From Solirubrobacterales bacterium (GTDB lineage: Bacteria; Actinomycetota; Thermoleophilia; Solirubrobacterales; Solirubrobacteraceae): a DNA stretch of 5,253 nt. Both the position numbers and the translations under genes were made by a program. The notes beneath the pieces are model-generated. The model was not told where the DNA came from. It did not search any database and was given only the letters and a program-made list of their open reading frames with translations. The stretch is from assembly GCA_019240015.1 (NCBI GenBank), contig JAFAZB010000499.1, positions 1 to 5,253 on the forward strand, read 5' to 3'. Shown here in pieces: positions 3,685 through 5,253 of the stretch. The number at the start of each line of letters is the position of its first letter. The first letter of the stretch is position 1.

Positions 3685-5189
3685 GCCCCCGCCCCCGGGC
3701 CCCGATCGGAGCGATCGACCCCCGCCCCCGGGCCCCGATCGGAGCGATCGACCCCCGCCCCCGCATAATCAGGCCTCCCGCCCGCCAGCGTCCGCAGCGC
3801 CCACGCGAGTCGTCCCCGCGTCTGGGCGGGCTCGACGATCTCATCGATGAACCCGGCCGCGGCGGCGGCGGAGGCACGGAGGTGCTGATCGGCGTAGGCG
3901 TCCGCGAGTCGCGAGCGCTCGGCCTCGGGATCCTCGGCTGCGCGCAGCTCGCGGCGATGCACGACCCCCACAGCCACCCTGGCGCTCATGATCCCCAGCT
4001 CGGCGTCGGGCCATGCGAGCACGAGGTCGGCGCCCAGGTCGCGTGAGTTCATCGTGATGTAGGCGCCGCCGTAGGACTTGCGGAGGATCACGGTCAGCTT
4101 CGGGACCCGCGCGGCGGCGAACGCTCGTACCAGCGAGGCGCCGTGGCGGATCACCCCGGCGCGCTCCTGCCTGGAGCCGGGCATGAAGCCCGGCGTGTCG
4201 ACGACTGCGATCAGCGGCAATCCAAACGAGTCGCAGAAGCCGACGAAGCGCGCCGCCTTCTCGGAGCCCTCGGCGTCGAGCACGCCGCCCAGGTGGTGGG
4301 GCTGGTTGGCGACGATTCCCACCGGTCGCCCGTCGAGCCGCGCCAGCGTGGTGACCACGTTCCGGGCCCATCGGGGGCACAGCTCCAGCAGCGAGCCGCG
4401 GTCGACGATCCCGTCGAGTGCGTCGCGCACGTCGTAAACGCGCCGCGGCTCGACCGGAACCATCGCGCCGGGATCCTCGAGCAGCGGCTCGAGCGACTCG
4501 GCTCGGGGAACCGCCAGGCCGGCCGCGGAGGGCAGGTAGGCGAGCAGCTCGCGAACTCGCGCGGCCGCGCTGGCTTCGTCGCGCTCGACCAGATGGCAGA
4601 CGCCGTTTCGGTCGTGCACCCGCGGCCCGCCGAGCTCGGCTGCGTCGATCTCCTCGCCGAGCGCCTCGCGGACCACACCGGGGCCGGTGAGGAACATCGC
4701 GGCGTCCTCGGTCATCACGATCAGGTCGGTGAGCGCGGGCGAGTACGCGCCGCCTCCCGCCGAGGCGCCCGACACCACCGAGATCTGGGGGACCACCCCG
4801 GTCAGCCCCACGGTCTCACGGAAGATCCGGCCGTAGCCGGCCAGCGCAGCGGTGCCTTCCTGCATCCGGGCCCCGCCCGACTCGACGAACGCGACCACCG
4901 GGATGCGTCCCCGGCGCGCGATCTCCAGCACCCGCACGATCGTGTCCGCGTGGCGCTCGCCGAGCGATCCGCCGAGGAAGCTGCCGTCCTGGGCATAGCA
5001 GGCGATCGGCCGGCCAGCCACCGTGCCGGTCGCAGCGACCACACCGTCGCCGTGCTCGGCGCGATCGCCGAGGCGCGAGGACAGCACGCCCGAGCGCAGC
5101 ACCTGGACGCTGCCCGGGTCGCACAGCGCCTCGAGCCGCGCCAGCGGACCGAGCCGAGCGGCCTCCTGGGGGAGCGTCGCCGTGCTCAC
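3681..5189 (-). CDS. accD: Acyl-CoA (probably acetyl-CoA) carboxylase carboxyltransferase, single-chain AccD/PccB type
   Basis: This 502-aa protein carries both carboxyltransferase halves in one chain and no zinc-ribbon cysteines at the N-terminus. It moves CO2 from carboxybiotin to an acyl-CoA. Seen, N half: FLGGSLGERHADTI (71-84), VESGGARMQEG (102-112), SGASAGGGAYSPALTD (140-155), MFLTGPGVV (165-173) and a LAYLP end (216-220). C half: NQPHHLGGVLDAEGSEKAARF (295-315), VVDTPGFMPGSRQE (329-342), KSYGGAYITMNSRDLGADL (371-389) and WPDAELGIMSARVAVG (393-408). Ile378 in GGAYI matches the position that is Ile in acetyl-accepting AccB and Asp in propionyl-specific PccB, and the fab neighbours agree with malonyl-CoA supply. 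The usual family end is near residue 475. The last 25 or so residues are a repeat-coded tail, GVDRSDRGPGA twice then GA. GTG start with GAGGGG 7 bases upstream; overlaps fabF (GTGA) and fabI (GTGA). The biotin subunits are not in the window. Confidence 0.93.
   Translation of the reverse strand: MSTATLPQEAARLGPLARLEALCDPGSVQVLRSGVLSSRLGDRAEHGDGVVAATGTVAGRPIACYAQDGSFLGGSLGERHADTIVRVLEIARRGRIPVVAFVESGGARMQEGTAALAGYGRIFRETVGLTGVVPQISVVSGASAGGGAYSPALTDLIVMTEDAAMFLTGPGVVREALGEEIDAAELGGPRVHDRNGVCHLVERDEASAAARVRELLAYLPSAAGLAVPRAESLEPLLEDPGAMVPVEPRRVYDVRDALDGIVDRGSLLELCPRWARNVVTTLARLDGRPVGIVANQPHHLGGVLDAEGSEKAARFVGFCDSFGLPLIAVVDTPGFMPGSRQERAGVIRHGASLVRAFAAARVPKLTVILRKSYGGAYITMNSRDLGADLVLAWPDAELGIMSARVAVGVVHRRELRAAEDPEAERSRLADAYADQHLRASAAAAAGFIDEIVEPAQTRGRLAWALRTLAGGRPDYAGAGVDRSDRGPGAGVDRSDRGPGAGA
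3688..3763 (-). repeat. 33-bp in-frame tandem repeat in the accD 3' end / fabI leader
   Basis: Two identical 33-base copies (3688-3720, 3721-3753) and a 10-base partial copy (3754-3763) abut one another. Each encodes GVDRSDRGPGA in accD. Each copy holds CGATCG-GAG-CGATCG, two 6-base palindromes that can also pair as a short hairpin, plus GGGCCC and C-runs. A period of 33 preserves both the accD frame and the GTGA overlap with fabI whatever the copy number. Perfect identity suggests recent duplication or ongoing slippage. Confidence 0.92.
3692..3696 (-). promoter_or_regulatory. fabI: Possible G-run ribosome binding site for fabI
   Basis: On the minus strand the fabI GTG is preceded by GGGGGCGGGGGC. 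The outer G5 (3696-3692) lies seven bases before the start, a normal Shine-Dalgarno distance. It could pair with the CCUCC of 16S rRNA using one G-U wobble. No GGAGG is present. The run is part of the 33-bp repeat. Coupling from accD by the four-base overlap probably contributes more to fabI initiation. Confidence 0.35.
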
Positions 5190-5253
5190 GCCGAGGCCCC
5201 TCTTAGCACCAGCGCCACGTTGTGGCCGCCGAACGCGAACGAGTTGGAGATCG
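5186..5253 (-). CDS. fabF: 3-oxoacyl-ACP synthase II FabF, last codons only
   Basis: Only the C-terminus is in the window: on the minus strand the frame reads ISNSFAFGGHNVALVLRG, then ASA and TGA (5188-5186). SNSFxFGGHN is the hallmark end of FabF-type condensing enzymes; the His in GGHN contacts the active site by family knowledge. The enzyme elongates acyl-ACP with malonyl-ACP. The stop overlaps the accD GTG as GTGA, so fabF is the upstream partner in the fabF-accD-fabI operon. The identification rests on about 20 residues but the motif is distinctive. A FabB-like or polyketide-type ketosynthase end is the only real alternative. Confidence 0.88.
   Translation of the reverse strand, partial: ISNSFAFGGHNVALVLRGASA
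5197..5203 (-). promoter_or_regulatory. accD: Ribosome binding site for accD
   Basis: AGAGGGG on the minus strand (5203-5197) lies seven bases before the GTG at 5189-5187, inside the fabF coding end. It supports this GTG over internal starts and gives accD its own initiation signal in addition to coupling through the GTGA overlap. Confidence 0.6.

Noticed and set aside
3681..3770. Insertion sequence or MITE remnant in the accD tail
   Set aside because: There are no long terminal inverted repeats, target duplication or transposase; the pattern is simple tandem duplication in frame.

Overview
The window reads as chromosomal DNA from a very GC-rich actinobacterium. Roughly seven bases in ten look like G or C, GTG starts are used, and reading frames are packed with short overlaps. 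Coenzyme F420 genes, an InhA/FabI-type enoyl-ACP reductase and a single-chain acyl-CoA carboxyltransferase fit Actinomycetota. From the style of the proteins I would guess Thermoleophilia (Solirubrobacter/Gaiella relatives), but nothing here proves the class.

Left half, plus strand (1-2514): the 3' part of cofC/fbiD (2-phospho-L-lactate or PEP guanylyltransferase), a complete cofE (F420-0:gamma-glutamyl ligase) whose ATG overlaps the cofC stop, and a complete trpB2-type tryptophan synthase beta chain starting about 10 bases after cofE. These look like one transcription unit. The first two genes act in the late steps of F420 assembly. The metabolic reason for trpB2 sitting with them is not evident.

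Right half, minus strand (5253 down to 2899): the last codons of fabF, then an accD-like carboxyltransferase, then fabI. Both junctions are GTGA stop/start overlaps of four bases. This is a fatty acid synthesis operon. The carboxyltransferase would make malonyl-CoA with a biotin carboxylase and carrier encoded elsewhere, FabF condenses, and FabI performs the last reduction of each cycle.

The two units converge on a 384-base gap (2515-2898) that holds no convincing gene but much structure: a dense G-tract motif beginning in the trpB2 stop codon, a GC hairpin, a long imperfect inverted repeat followed on the minus strand by a T5 tract (candidate fabI-operon terminator), and a degenerate ~20-bp tandem array. 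A second, perfect repeat (33 bp, two full copies plus a partial) lies in frame in the last codons of accD and forms the ribosome-binding region of fabI. I found no wholly new multi-gene system. The most unusual items are the 33-bp coding/leader repeat and the repeat- and G-tract-rich convergent gap.
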